Both the position numbers and the translations under genes were made by a program. This document shows, one piece after another, positions 1 through 10,877 of a stretch of 64,000 nt of DNA; position 1 is the stretch's first letter, and each line of letters opens with the position of its first letter. This stretch comes from Ceratodon purpureus (Eukaryota > Streptophyta > Bryopsida > Pseudoditrichales > Ditrichaceae). The notes beneath the pieces were generated by a model. That model made no database searches. It was not told the origin of the DNA and saw nothing but the letters and a program-made list of their open reading frames with translations. The stretch is taken from assembly GCA_014871385.1 (NCBI GenBank), contig CM026426.1, forward strand, positions 40,891,579 to 40,955,578. The letters run 5' to 3'.

Positions 1-2
1 TC

Positions 3-113
3 CAGAGGTGGAACTCTTCTCTAGCGATTCGGGATGTGTATAAGTTTCCCAAGCCTAACTTCGCCGACGTTGTATTCCCTCCATGGCTCCGTAAGGCCAC
101 TTGGTGGGCTCAA
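3..113 (+). pseudogene. Partial exon of an unrecognised captured gene
   Basis: An open frame of 37 codons runs from the window edge to a good splice donor (CAA|GTAAGT at 113/114). The predicted segment is rich in aromatic and proline residues (ends FPPWLRKATWWAQ). I do not recognise the family. It lies in what appears to be a second copy of the Mutator-like composite element, because a palindromic unit typical of that element (about 153-180) follows it. A captured exon is therefore more likely than a host gene, but the left part lies outside the window. Confidence 0.35.
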
Positions 114-429
114 GTAAGTTATTTCACTTCAAGATTCAATTTACTGCCCCTCAAAACCACTGCCGTTGACGGCGGTGCTAAGGGGCAGAATGTCTCTGCT
201 GTATGAGCGGTTGGCTTATGCAAGAGAGGGGCAGAATGTCTTTGCTGCTCCTTCGCCCGCATGAACCCGAGGCTCATGCGGGTACCACTGGCCCCCACCC
301 TTTGGCACTGCCCTATCTGTGAACAAGGTCCTAGCCCTGATACATATTTGTGTCGATGGAATATTGAACGAGATGGTTTGAATGTTTCTCAGTTCCATCC
401 TTTTAGCGGTAGACATCAGTTCAAGCTAT

Positions 430-930
430 TTGGGCATTGAAAGGAGGACGAGGACCACCACAAACATCTGGCAGAGTATAGGGTGTCTATTTTTAATGAT
501 CTGGATGATGAATTAATGCTTACATATGGAGTTGTGGATGGCACAAGGAAAACTATGAAAATTCCTGGACGCCTTCGAGTACATGTATCGGAACGTTTTT
601 TTTCGAATATCCTTAAATCGACGCACCGATGAACATTTACTGAGTTCAACTTGGATATGCTATTTTAAAGACCTAGGGACTATGGCTTATCGTAGAGATA
701 TTAAAATATGGACACCTCTGCTAAACCACGTTTCAATGCCTATCAAGTGTATAGATTGCGCATGGAAAGCAGATAATGAAGGGATTTGGCTGGATCGAGT
801 TGGATGTGGACAAACCAGATCAATTTGGGAAAAACGATTTGACTGGGTTCCAATACGGAAGCAGACAAGAGAACCTAACGATGAAGATCAACCAGCAAAG
901 CGTCCAAAACTACAGCATACGGAACTTTGA
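430..930 (+). pseudogene. Broken unrecognised coding segment
   Basis: Two overlapping frames look coding. One, about 440-620, includes the stretch KIPGRLRVHVSERFFS. The other, 583-930, gives 115 codons, is rich in Trp and Cys (IDCAWKADNEGIW) and ends in a basic tail (KRPKLQHTEL). The change of frame near 590-610, next to a run of T, suggests one gene broken by an indel. I recognise no family. Its place inside the left composite element suggests captured or transposon-derived sequence. Confidence 0.3.
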
Positions 931-1453
931 AATTTTATGAGCTAGAGGCATTTCTAATATATTAATTAAACGAAAAACGTTGACCATTTCATATTATTTT
1001 GATTCCTCTCATTTTAAAATCATACTCAAAACACTCTTAATAATAGTTCGTGAATATGAATACTTTAATTAATCTTTAAAGGTCAATAACCTCTTCCATG
1101 ATACCAATCTCATCTATTATTCCAAGACTCCCATAACTATTAGAAATTTCTTTAAATGTTAATCTTTTGTTTTCATAATACAAACATCATTTGTTCTCCG
1201 AAGAGACCCATAACTATAAAAACTTACATAACAAACAGTAATCTTTTTTTATAATTCCAAGCTCAAGTGCTATTCTTCGAAGAAACCCGGACACCAGGTC
1301 TGGCAAGAATATCTATCCTTGCTAAACACACAAAGACTGGTTCTTTCTTCTAAAATCCTCTGAAGTCCACTACCGCACTCAAACACCCCACTAGTTGCCT
1401 ATTCGTTATAGTAATAATCCTTCGGGGGATATACAGTCCAACTCTTGTCGATA
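931..1453. other. AT-rich stretch without recognisable genes
   Basis: This lies inside the left composite element. It is AT-rich with short AT runs. I see no convincing ORF, repeat array or RNA gene in it. Confidence 0.5.
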
Positions 1454-2548
1454 TCAAAACCAGCAATTTTCGCCATCCGATATGATCACTTCGGACAGCT
1501 GAACAACTAGATTCTCAACGGCGGTGGAGGCCAAGGGATACGGGATAAAGGACTGGTCTATGATACTGAGAAGCTCATTGGTACAGAGCACTGTCCACCG
1601 CCATTCACCATCACCAACATGGAGGCGTCCGATGTGCCTAAACGGCGGCAGGTCCATGCCTCGTTCCCTCGCCCGCTCCACCTCCACCAGCCAGGGCCGC
1701 AGCTCCTCATAACTTGCCGGTGCCTTGGTGGCCAAACCCACAACCGCTCTCGTCTTCCTTGACGCCGCATTTCGCACCTTCTGCATCGCGCAACACACTA
1801 AATTGTTGTTGTCTTAAAACGCTCCATGCAAGCTTGCAGATTTACTTACCCAAACTCGTACGCTACCTTTGCATACAGCACAGAATGCCGAGGCTTGTGT
1901 CACTATCCTAATACGCCACCTAGAAACAAGCTCAAGAAACAAAGAATATTCTCCTTTTGTGGAACCCAAGTGCTGTTTCGTGTTGAGAATCTCTTACTTG
2001 TATCACTCGAATGAAGAAGTTTCGCTGCGTAGGAAGACGGAGTAATCTTTGATGAAGACAAGGACTTTGACAAGGTATATCTTGGTTTCAGCAATTCAAT
2101 TGTTGTACACAAGCTTTGAAATATTCCAGGAAGTTTTGAGACCTTGCCTCCTTCATGTTCTGTGAAATTTCTTTTTTTCTTTGTGCAATTACATAATCCT
2201 ATGAAAGAATTATTTTTTTGATCTAAAACTCAACGCCTGATCATTGTATCTTGCCTAAACCAATGACAAATCTAACAAAATACATGCATGACGTCATCTT
2301 GACATCAGCCCTAATTTATACCTTTTCATAGAAACGTAATAAACTGAAGTGATTTTAACCCAGAAATCCACGAAATTACACACTTTTTTCTTTCAAAAGT
2401 AACTACAAAAATGCCAGATTTCCCTATTTTCCCGCGGTTATAGGGGTATTATTAGTATTGAAAATTTTGATAAAGGTAAATTCTGTGCTCGCCATTCTCT
2501 GCTCGCCGCTCTCCCCTCGCCGCTCGCAGCACCCATGGTAATTTCCCT

Positions 2549-2939
2549 CCTACATATTCCAATCATAGAAAATTATAGTAGTGATTTCTACATAAAATCT
2601 TATTATGAATGACAAAGAATCATTTATGTTGTTAATTCCTAAAGATGACATCAACCACATAGTTGTCAATTTGGATTTAGTCAAGCTCTTACTCATTAAA
2701 TATAGAATTTATGTAATTGAAACATTTCACAAATCGTGGAGTTTTCCAATACCTTTTCTAACAAGACAATTCATGCTTCCAGATTCTTTATGCTTTAAGC
2801 AATATTTTTAATCAAAGTTTAAAAAAACTATTAGGGAAAATACCTTCATAAAATTTTCTGAAATTTGCCTAATGGAAAATTATAGTATTAGGGATAATAC
2901 CTAATCTCTAATACCTTCATGTGAAAGATCAAGCATTTC
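2549..2939. repeat. AT-rich target sequence; left fragment of an interspersed repeat
   Basis: AT-rich DNA with one 68-codon ORF (2605-2811) that I do not recognise. The last about 40 bp (ATGTGAAAGATCAAGCATTT) resembles 6390-6420 inside the Mutator-like element. The sequence on the far side of the gypsy (from 40232) resembles the continuation of that same repeat. The gypsy therefore probably landed inside a copy of this interspersed repeat. Confidence 0.45.
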
Positions 2940-3459
2940 TGTAATGTGGAATTTGCTGACCGAGCATTTCCAACTGTGAAAGGGGACTCTGATCTGGAGG
3001 GATGAGGTGGAGGAACATAACCGCAGACCAAATGTCTAGTTACAGTGGTTGATATCACCGGTAATTAGTTACAACAGGTAGTGGGTAGTTACAAACAAAA
3101 CTTGTCTGGCGGCTGTTTCAGAGTAGTGGGTAGGTTTGATCGGAATGGAGAATACTTAAGGTTCACTCAACAGGGTGATTAGTTGGGTTAGTCATGGTGT
3201 AGGCAGCTCCGGAGAAATCCAACAGTACAGTGTGTACCGGTAGTGGCCTTATAGGTGCTTGTGAAAAGTTAAACTTATGAGTAAAGCTTGACAAGTTCAT
3301 GGGCAGATTGAGTGACTTGTGTGTAAAGAGGGCGGGGGAGTGCCGCATCTTGGGCTTTCTCTGCGAGTGTGCTCTCTGTGATTCCTCTGCGCTAGAGTTT
3401 TGTTGGAGATAAGTGAGGGATGTAGGGAAAAAGATGAAGAATCAGAGGGTTTGAGTGAC
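2940..3459 (+). repeat. 5' LTR of the gypsy element
   Basis: It begins TGTAATGTGGAATTTGCTG and matches the copy at 39712-40231 along its whole length. By eye there are about 17 differences in 520 bp, roughly 97% identity. The last bases are ambiguous because TTTCTTT follows in both copies. A 61-codon minus-strand ORF occurs in both LTRs (3163-3348 and 39935-40120). This is probably chance conservation through LTR identity rather than a gene. Confidence 0.92.
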
Positions 3460-3467
3460 TTTCTTTT

Positions 3468-3479
3468 TGGTATCAGAGC
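3468..3479 (+). other. Primer binding site, initiator tRNA-Met type
   Basis: TGGTATCAGAGC lies 8 bases after the 5' LTR. This is the classical plant retrotransposon primer site, complementary to the 3' end of initiator tRNA-Met. Confidence 0.88.
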
Positions 3480-4074
3480 TGGTTACAAATCCGTAGCAAT
3501 CTGAGTCAGTCAGGTGAACATGTATAGAACACGCGAAGACGAGCATAGAGAGCGTTGCCGCCACTGTGCGAGACACCAACACCACGTATAACGGTGTGAT
3601 GAGGATAAGAACGGGTATCACGATGGTTGGAAGAGTCGGGTAGTGATAGTTGTATTGATACTCCTGTTAGTGCCGGTCATCTATCTACAGAGGAAGATAT
3701 CAAATCTGAAGGCTCTCAATTAAGTTATGCATAGGCATGGCATCGATTAATTTTGGCTTCTCACAAATACTTTCTCTACATTTACGTGTCAGTATAGATT
3801 GTAGTCCACCATCGAATAGAGTAGCTTTGTTTTATTTTCTAAATATTATCAAGATTGTTTAGCCGTTCTTGCGTATTGAACTGAACGTGACACCCTTGCT
3901 CACGTTAGCGGAGGCAGTACAAGAATCATACGTGTGGTCAAGAGAGTGCCACCTTTGTTTTGAGAACATTATTGCAGAGATCAGGGCCTTGGGGGGAATA
4001 GACGAAGTGTACAGGTGTACTTGTAAGGTCTTATTAAGTATTGAGAGAGTGAGAGTGTAACAGTATAACGAGCA

Positions 4075-4992
4075 ATGACGAGTCCCAAGGGAGTTGACGA
4101 GACATTCTCGGATAAGGAGTATGCAGATGTCTACGATTGGGCGGAACGTCTGCAGATGGCAGCGGAAGTTAGAGACTACACGTCAGACAAGTTGTTTAAG
4201 GTTGCAAGATTGAACCTTCGCGGTAAGGCGAAAGATTGGGTAAAGCGTCATGCGACTCCTCTTACCCCGTGGGATGATCTTTCCGAGGCCTTGATTGAAA
4301 AATTCGGGCAGTATGATGTAGTGGAGGTGAAGGGAAAGCTCGATGCCATTAGACAAGAGCCGAGACAGAGAGTCCAAGCATACTATGATCGGCTAGAAAG
4401 ATGGTTTGATAAGGGCAAAATCTCTGAGCCGGAGCAAATAGAACGCTTCATCAGTGGATTGAGAGTGGATTTACAAAGAGCTTGTATTGATCGAGAGTAC
4501 AGCAGTATCGATGCTGCTTTGAGCAATGTGCTAGTGATTGAGAAGGGACTAAGCAAGATCGGTGATACCCCATTTGAGGCACTGCCATAGGAAGAGGAGA
4601 ATATCGTGACGTCACAAAGAGCAGTAGACACAGAACGACACCTCGCAACTCTCAGAAGTGCAATGACAGCCATTGTGCAGCGAACATTGGGCAACACTGT
4701 ACCAGAGAATCATGAGAAAAGAATCCACGTACGGAGTCCATGTTTGTGTCGACATTGTTATAAGGTTGATCACCGTGCCTTAGAATGTCCACAAAAAGAC
4801 CAGGTGTGTGATAAGTGCAAGGCACCAGGGCACCGGACAATTGCATGTGGCGTTCGATGTAGGAGCTGTAAAGGGATGGGCCACTTCGATCACGAGTGCC
4901 AGAACAAGCCTGCTAATGAGCCTCATTCAACACATCTAACTGAACGTATCACGGTAGATGATGAGGCAGAATACCTCAATGAGCTTGCCTAA
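4075..4992 (+). pseudogene. gag: gypsy gag: capsid-type domain plus three CCHC zinc knuckles (broken)
   Basis: The frame opens at ATG 4075. Residues about 30-160 match the retrotransposon gag core (LRGKAKDWVKRH, then WDDLSEALIEKFG). A TAG stops the frame at 4588-4590, and the same frame resumes at once. It then shows three zinc knuckles of the C-x2-C-x4-H-x4-C type: CRHCYKVDHRALEC, CDKCKAPGHRTIAC and CRSCKGMGHFDHEC. Three knuckles is more than the usual one or two. A further TAA lies at 4990-4992, and the frame goes on to about 5325. Gag would form the virus-like particle and bind the element RNA. Confidence 0.88.
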
Positions 4993-5325
4993 GAATTGAA
5001 TCTCGCAGACACCCACACTACGACAAGGCTGCCAAAGAGGAGAGCACCATTCGGCACAGGCGATCATGTGCCCCGTGTGCGGACAATGCCGACAGAGACA
5101 ACTGGCGTGAAGGCACATGGAGATTTAGTAGAGAAGTCTAAAATGTTGGCTCATTTTATGAAAGGACGAGTGACTTTGAGTCCATTAGAGTGCATAATTA
5201 CGTTACCTAGGGAAATGGAGTATTTGGAGGATCTGCTCAAAGCAGTGCAGACGAACCGGAACGCTTCAAAGAACCAAGCCACTGTCATACCAGACGCATC
5301 CCCGATCAATGCGATGATAGGCTGA

Positions 5326-5540
5326 GTGTCAACAATGGCAAGGCTGTGCATCTCACTGTAGAGATAGCAGGCCAAGAAGTAAGTGGTCAGGTGGATAGTG
5401 GGGCAACCACGTCAGTTCTAGCAGCGGACACAGTCCGAGAGCTTGGGATGATGAAAGAGGTGACTGGTACGGAACTCTATCGAGCAGCCTCAGGTGCAAT
5501 AGAAAAGGCACTAGGGAGGCTCAAGACGACTATGTTGGTC
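5326..5540 (+). pseudogene. First retropepsin domain, N-terminal part (split by the Mutator-like insertion)
   Basis: After a one-base frameshift near 5315-5325 the polyprotein resumes (SVNNGKAVHLTVEIAGQEV) and reaches the catalytic aspartate motif VDSGATTSVLA of an aspartic protease. It ends at 5540 in the middle of the domain. The insertion at 5541 follows a GTC codon, and the rest of the domain lies at 23310-23489 in the same phase. Retropepsins act as dimers to process the polyprotein. Confidence 0.88.
5532..5540 (+). repeat. 9-bp target site duplication, left copy
   Basis: ATGTTGGTC at 5532-5540 is repeated exactly at 23301-23309. The two copies bracket the 17,760-bp element. Nine bases is the typical Mutator-superfamily duplication length. 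Confidence 0.9.
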
Positions 5541-5619
5541 AGGACGAGACTTGTATGCGAGCGGTGAGCGGCGAGCGGAGAGCGGAGAGCAGAGATTTGG
5601 AGCGCAGAGAGCAGAGAAT
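5541..5619 (+). repeat. Left terminal inverted repeat of the Mutator-like element
   Basis: From ATGCGAGCGGTG (5554) the strand reads GAGCGG and GAGAGC units up to GCAGAGAATGG (about 5619). The reverse complement of 23222-23287 has the same string with few changes. The outermost about 13 bases match only weakly. Farther in, CCCTATAACC occurs in both arms (5738 and, as complement, about 23190). Confidence 0.83.
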
Positions 5620-7400
5620 GGTATTCTTAATCTAAAAATAGACTTATTTTTACTAAAATTAGAAACTAAAATTAGAAGATGTGAATATTTCAAGAATATT
5701 CTTGGAATATTTTTTTTTTAGTAAATAATATTAGCCCTATAACCGTCGACTTATTTGATAGTATAGTTGAAAAAAGCTATATTTTCAATCCTATTTCCGT
5801 GCATAAATTATGCTATAAAATAAATTGACAAAATATAAAATAAAACTATGCCTCATTTCCATCCTTATGTGTAAGATGAAAGTCGTTTATGAGTATAATG
5901 TCTGGGTTTCAAGGGCGCCAAGCACCTTCATCATGGATATTTAAGCTTTAACAATAGGCAGTCTCTTCCTATTTATTCATTGTTTTTTTGAAAGAAGTCT
6001 CAGTAGGAGCGGGCTACGGTTATGGAAGATGTCAGGGTTATTGCTGTCTAACTTGGTGACGTTGTTGGCCGATTTCAACCATATGTGGAGATTGAGCGGG
6101 AAGAAGAGGGCTGAGGCAAATGGGTGCAACCAAGGCCCAAGGGCTTAGTGTAATGTATGACGTGGATGTACGATTAGACATGAGAGGAGAGCCTTGAGCT
6201 GTAAAAGAGTCAAGTGGGATCGTGGTGCTTATTTCCAAGTTTTGTTTTTTGGACATTAAAAAACATTTTAAGACATGATTTCACCGCTTGGATTTTCAAT
6301 CCAACATTTATGTACATGCCGTTTTTACTATCATATAATAATCTTTTTTTTAACTCTGTAGCCTTTGTGTATGAATTTCAGCATACCTCCGTATGAAAAA
6401 TCAAGCATTTCTTTAGATATTAGAGGTCGTATGAGGATAAATGCATAGAAATTTCCTAATTTACATAGGAACAATAATTTGAAGAATCTCAAGTCAAATT
6501 TACTTTTGAAATTGATCATTTGGCTCAAGAAACTCTACAATCCCATTTTGCAAGGGAAAATTTAATTTTTTCAACTTTGAACATTATAATCTTGCAAATG
6601 ATAAGGATTTTGAATCTAAGATTTGGAGTAAATGTACATGTAAAGTAAGATACTCGATCCTACAATTATTTTCCCCTAAAATACATCAAAACTTGAAAAC
6701 TTATATCTTGTATTAAAAGGGGCCAGTTCAGAGGGTTTTTGGCAGTTTTGAGGCCTCTTGACTTTAGGGGTCAATGCAATAGCCATAGTAGAATAACAAT
6801 TTACCAAAGCAGCTCCAAGAGCTACAGTTGTAAGGATTAATCGGTCACCCAATTCCTAAAATCATAAAATACAATTATTACCTATTGCAACGAAAAAGAG
6901 TAAATAGAATGAAAGCGTAATGAAAATACAAACTAGAATCATTAATTGTTTGTTTAGGTCTAGAGATAAGTGTAATCAACAAATCTAAAGCTACTAAAAA
7001 CCCAGATACCACAAAATCCGCCAATCTCAATTAGACTCATACTACAAAGATTAGACTAAATGCTTCTGACACCATGTCAAGCTGTGTTGCTACGTTCTTA
7101 GTATGTATACACATAAATTAAAGAACGTATCATATTACAGTTGTTCAAAACAAGTAAAATTGAGACATCAAGTAAATAAGCTGGACTAATAACTGTATAT
7201 AATATCATACCTTTCATATCATATATTAACATAAAAGATTATGCCTTTTTTCTCCAACTATGTACCGACTGAGGCAAAGAAATCTTTAAGTACTCTATGA
7301 TTTCAGCATTTAATTTGTATCATGCGGAAACCAACCAAGAAATCATTTGAACATCACAACAATCTAAGTTGAAATGGATCAGAACCAAAAACACATAACA
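5620..7400. repeat. AT-rich left arm with a copy of an interspersed repeat
   Basis: No gene is recognisable. About 6250-6720 is a copy of a repeat family also seen at 19600-19950, 40245-40560 and 57830-58260. The most conserved part here reads ACTTTGAACATTATAATC at about 6573, followed by a GATAAGGATTTTGAATCTAA stretch. The rest is low-complexity AT-rich DNA. Confidence 0.5.
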
Positions 7401-8583
7401 CACAGACAAAACCTCCTGCATAGTAACCACACCGCCCAAAGGGAATGTAAAGCTCATCTAACCTAATATTTTATTTTATTTCTAAAGCCCATCAATACGC
7501 AGTACACACACACCTACACTCACATAGCACTACTCTTCATCCTCAGTTCCCACACCCTATTGCTAACTTCTCTCCAGGCTCCCAACTTCTCCTCTACGTG
7601 CAACAATCCTAAGCCAATGCTCAAAAACACCACTATCAAATCACACCAGCTACAAACGAAGTGCAGCATCCTTGCCATAAACTCAACCAACCTCCGAAAT
7701 AAACCCCGATTGTCTAGTAACCTAAAACTTATCAATAAAAAAACCACAAACCTCTCCCCTCACTGACCTGAAAGCTAACATTAAACTCAAACATAGAGGA
7801 CAAAAACCCTACTCAAAGATCAAGCAACCAAAATCCATCACCCAATCCAACTCTGAAACACAAAAACTTCATCAATTACCCAGACGATCCATGGATGATG
7901 CCACAATTACAGTGCACGTGTACCACGTTTGGCTTTCAGAATTGCTTGAAAATAATTTCCATGTTTAGGATATTGAACACCAATCTGCAACAGGAGCTTT
8001 TGCCCAAATGCGGCAGCCTGCATCTGCCACACTGCCTCCATGTCCTGTTTACCGGTATACTAAGGCCTCATTCACAATATCAGCACCTCCTCTCACCAAC
8101 GTCTGATGAGCAAATATATCCTGCACGTCCTCCAGGAGAATTGTTGCAATACAAAACAAACAGTGCAAGATCAACAGGATGGTCCCTAGTTCATACACAC
8201 TAGGTTATAGACTCTCCATGAAAGGACTGTCATGCAAAGGCTTCGCTACGAGGTCTAATCCAAGGGCAAAAAAAAATGTCAAGTGCTCGTTCTGCCGAAG
8301 GAGTGTTCGTCACCTGCTTGTCAAACCACGCTGACTACATCAGAAGCGCAGGTTTCACCATCCATCATATACCAACCTAGAGCTTGGACAAGCAAAAGCA
8401 AATAACCGAGCTCTATTAGAATCCTTATGATACTGCCAACACTTCATAAAACAAAAAAGTTCAAAAGGTTCGCTGAATAAAAATACAGTACACAGGACTA
8501 AGAAGAGAGTTAGAAAGAGCATGATTAAGCTAGCAACTAAGAAAGCACATAATTAGAGCTCTTTCTGGAATTTAAAATTTTAC
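7401..8583. other. Downstream part of captured DNA, no recognised product
   Basis: Short frames exist on both strands (for example 7520-7747 minus and 7895-8203 plus), but none has a family signature. On the minus strand the stretch about 8203-7910 contains possible exon-like segments with plausible splice borders. They could be 3' parts of the ARD capture or of another gene. Confidence 0.3.
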
Positions 8584-9950
8584 CTCACGGGATGCTCATC
8601 TTGACGACGATTGTATGGGGTCAAGATAGGTTCACCAATGAACAGCCTCATTGCCTGTCATAAATAATTCAGACTATGTTTAAGAACTCCAAGGAACAAC
8701 ATAGTTCCCGCGTCAAGTTATCACCGTCTAGTAACACATAACTATCCACATGAATCATGCCTAGAATAATTCTGAATTAACATGAATAGAGCCACGGACA
8801 GTTAGCCATGTCTTCCTTGAGGTAATTGCTCTCATCAAGAGTAAAGCGATGGTAACACCCTGCAGGCAACACAGTCATGTCTCCCTTCTGCACCCATATG
8901 CACCCATACGAACATCAAAGTAACCTGTTACACAACTTCAGTCATGAGTTTGGAATTATAGTACCTAGAAACAATTGTATCCATGGGCTTTCACAGATAG
9001 ATACGTCATAATCAGCTGTAGCTATAAATTGAAGTGCTCTAGAATAGTCTGTGGCTGATCGATCAGTATTGATATGTAGAAACAATCGAGCCTACTTAGT
9101 ACTTGCATTAAAATATGGACAGAACCAAAGTCACCACAAGTCATGGTAAATACACATGCAGCACTCAGAGCAGCACAGACATTGATCTATGATACTCACC
9201 ACTTCCATACATAGAGCATTGATCTTATTTCAAACAGAACAGCCACAATGCCCACTCCACCACCATTCCACCACACTCTCGTAACAATCCTCCAAACCAA
9301 AACCAATAAGCATGAAAACACCAAAACAACCAAATTACAAAACCTAATTCACACAAGACATCCAAACACGATTCAACTCCATACCCGTAAGTGCCAGCAC
9401 GCGTGGCTTCGTACTATGCCGCGTCCGGCGCCCCGCCACGCACCACAACGCCTGACTCTTCACTAATCATCACCAAAAACCTCCAATCGCAGAAATCAAC
9501 CTCTGATCTCACCTCCTGCACCCAAACCCTAGCTCCCTGGTGACTCACCAATCACCACAACCGCAATGCGAACTCCAGAATCGCAACCTCTCACCTAACC
9601 CCACCACAACAACCTCCCGCTCCTCCAACCCTAGCTCCAAACAATTCCCCCGATCACCTCCGCAACAGCATTGCAACCTCCACTCTCTCCCTCGACCACC
9701 CTCACCACCAACCGCCACATCATCATCACCACCACCTCCAACAACCTCCAGATCTCACCTCCGCTCCTCCAAACTCCAAACCCTAGCTCCAACCTCCTCT
9801 CCACTCTACTCCACTCCACATCGCCAGCTCCAATCACCCTTACCAGCAATGGCTGCAACAACAGTAACAACAACAACAAAAACAACATCACCAACAACAA
9901 TGCAACGTCCAATTGCAACGATGAATCTCACCTCGAAACTCTAGCTTTGA
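8584..9950 (-). pseudogene. Captured acireductone dioxygenase (ARD) gene fragment
   Basis: On the minus strand one exon starts after an AG acceptor at 8924. It reads YFDVR, is broken by a small duplication and frameshift, then reads [19 protein letters not shown], the cupin core of acireductone dioxygenase of the methionine salvage pathway. A second exon, 8584-8654, reads AMRLFIGEPILTPYNRRQDE between a good acceptor and donor. The donor of the first exon looks lost, and the metal-binding exon (HxH..E) was not found. About 9450-9950 is purine-rich on this strand with telo-box-like CTAGGGTTT stretches, as in plant 5' leaders. A broken genomic capture is the best reading. Confidence 0.8.
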
Positions 9951-10084
9951 AGCGCCATGGCGATCGCGTCCACAGCCATCGCATTATAGCCATTCAATTA
10001 AATCCAGAAATCATAATCTTCAATTTTGCTCGTATCCCATACTCGTTGGCATTGTCAGCAAACAGCTGCGGATATCCACCGTAA

Positions 10085-10877
10085 TCAGCACTCGAGATTT
10101 ATCACCTTGGTATACGCTGCAAATTTCAGCACCACAGAAACATCTAGAACATAATGATCCAGTGCAATTTTATAAATGATGATAAAAGATTATAGAAGCT
10201 GGAAGGAGGGAATTTTACACAGGTCTAGCTGTTGCAGCGATGGAGCGTGCTTCAGCGAGCTTCAGAGGCCGTCAAGTGATGCAATGCAGCAAACCATAAC
10301 AGCATTGATGTCATGTGCCCAGGCAGGACTGCAACTCACCAGGAAGGGCTGCTTGCTGCGGCACACTCGCTTTATGCATTTCAACCAGCTGTTGACATAT
10401 CGTAGAATACACTGAAATCTGCCGTCGCAATGTCTCCAGCTGCTCATCCGTCATCACCTGACCAACACTCCCCACAAATGCCCTCACAATCAGCAAAAAA
10501 CCGAAATAAACATAATCTTTCCAACATCCCCGTCACCGCCAGATCACAAAATCCATCCCTCCGCTGCCTCGCAACTGGTCAAAAAAATCATTGCAAGTAA
10601 ATGAGCCATGAACGAAAGCAATGCACAGCAATTCTCCCATAAATGCCACCGCACATCTCCGATCAATCCCAGTTTCCATTGCCATGACATGAATTCAAAA
10701 CCTCAAGGAAGGTAGGGTTCACCGCATGCTGATCTGCCCAGAGCCCCGCGTATACAGCGGCTGCGGCAACGACCTCTCCAGCGAAGGCCCCAGCACGAGG
10801 CCAGACCCAGGCTGCGCCTGCATAGACACCAGCCAGGAAAATCAACCAGCCAGGAAAATCAACCAGCCAGGACTTAC
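10085..10877. other. Downstream part of captured DNA with short direct repeats
   Basis: No gene is recognised. ATCAACCAGCCAGGA is repeated in tandem at 10841-10872, directly against the splice donor of the last TAD2-like exon. It recurs at 13321-13338 together with CATAGACACC. The motif may mark capture or rearrangement junctions. Confidence 0.4.

Larger units (their letters stand above)
1..2548. mobile_element. Right arm of a second copy of the Mutator-like composite element
   Basis: Positions 1454-2548 are recognisably homologous, in the same orientation, to 22180-23300, the right arm of the complete element at 5541-23300. Shared parts include the tract at 1596-1790, the stretch around 2030-2170, the TGACGTCAT stretch at 2287, and the terminal GAGCGG/GAGAGC-type repeats (CTCGCCGCTC) at 2497-2540. 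One palindromic ACCACTGCCG unit near 153-180 also matches the internal array of that element. The end falls near 2548. The start is off the window. Divergence is clearly higher than between the gypsy LTRs, so this is an older or different family member. Confidence 0.7.

Noticed and set aside
3163..3348. Minus-strand ORF present in both gypsy LTRs
   Set aside because: LTR identity alone explains its conservation; there is no start context or motif.
9540..10084. Thr/Ser/Pro-rich plus-strand ORFs
   Set aside because: The tract is best explained as the complement of a purine-rich plant 5' leader of the captured ARD gene; no domain.
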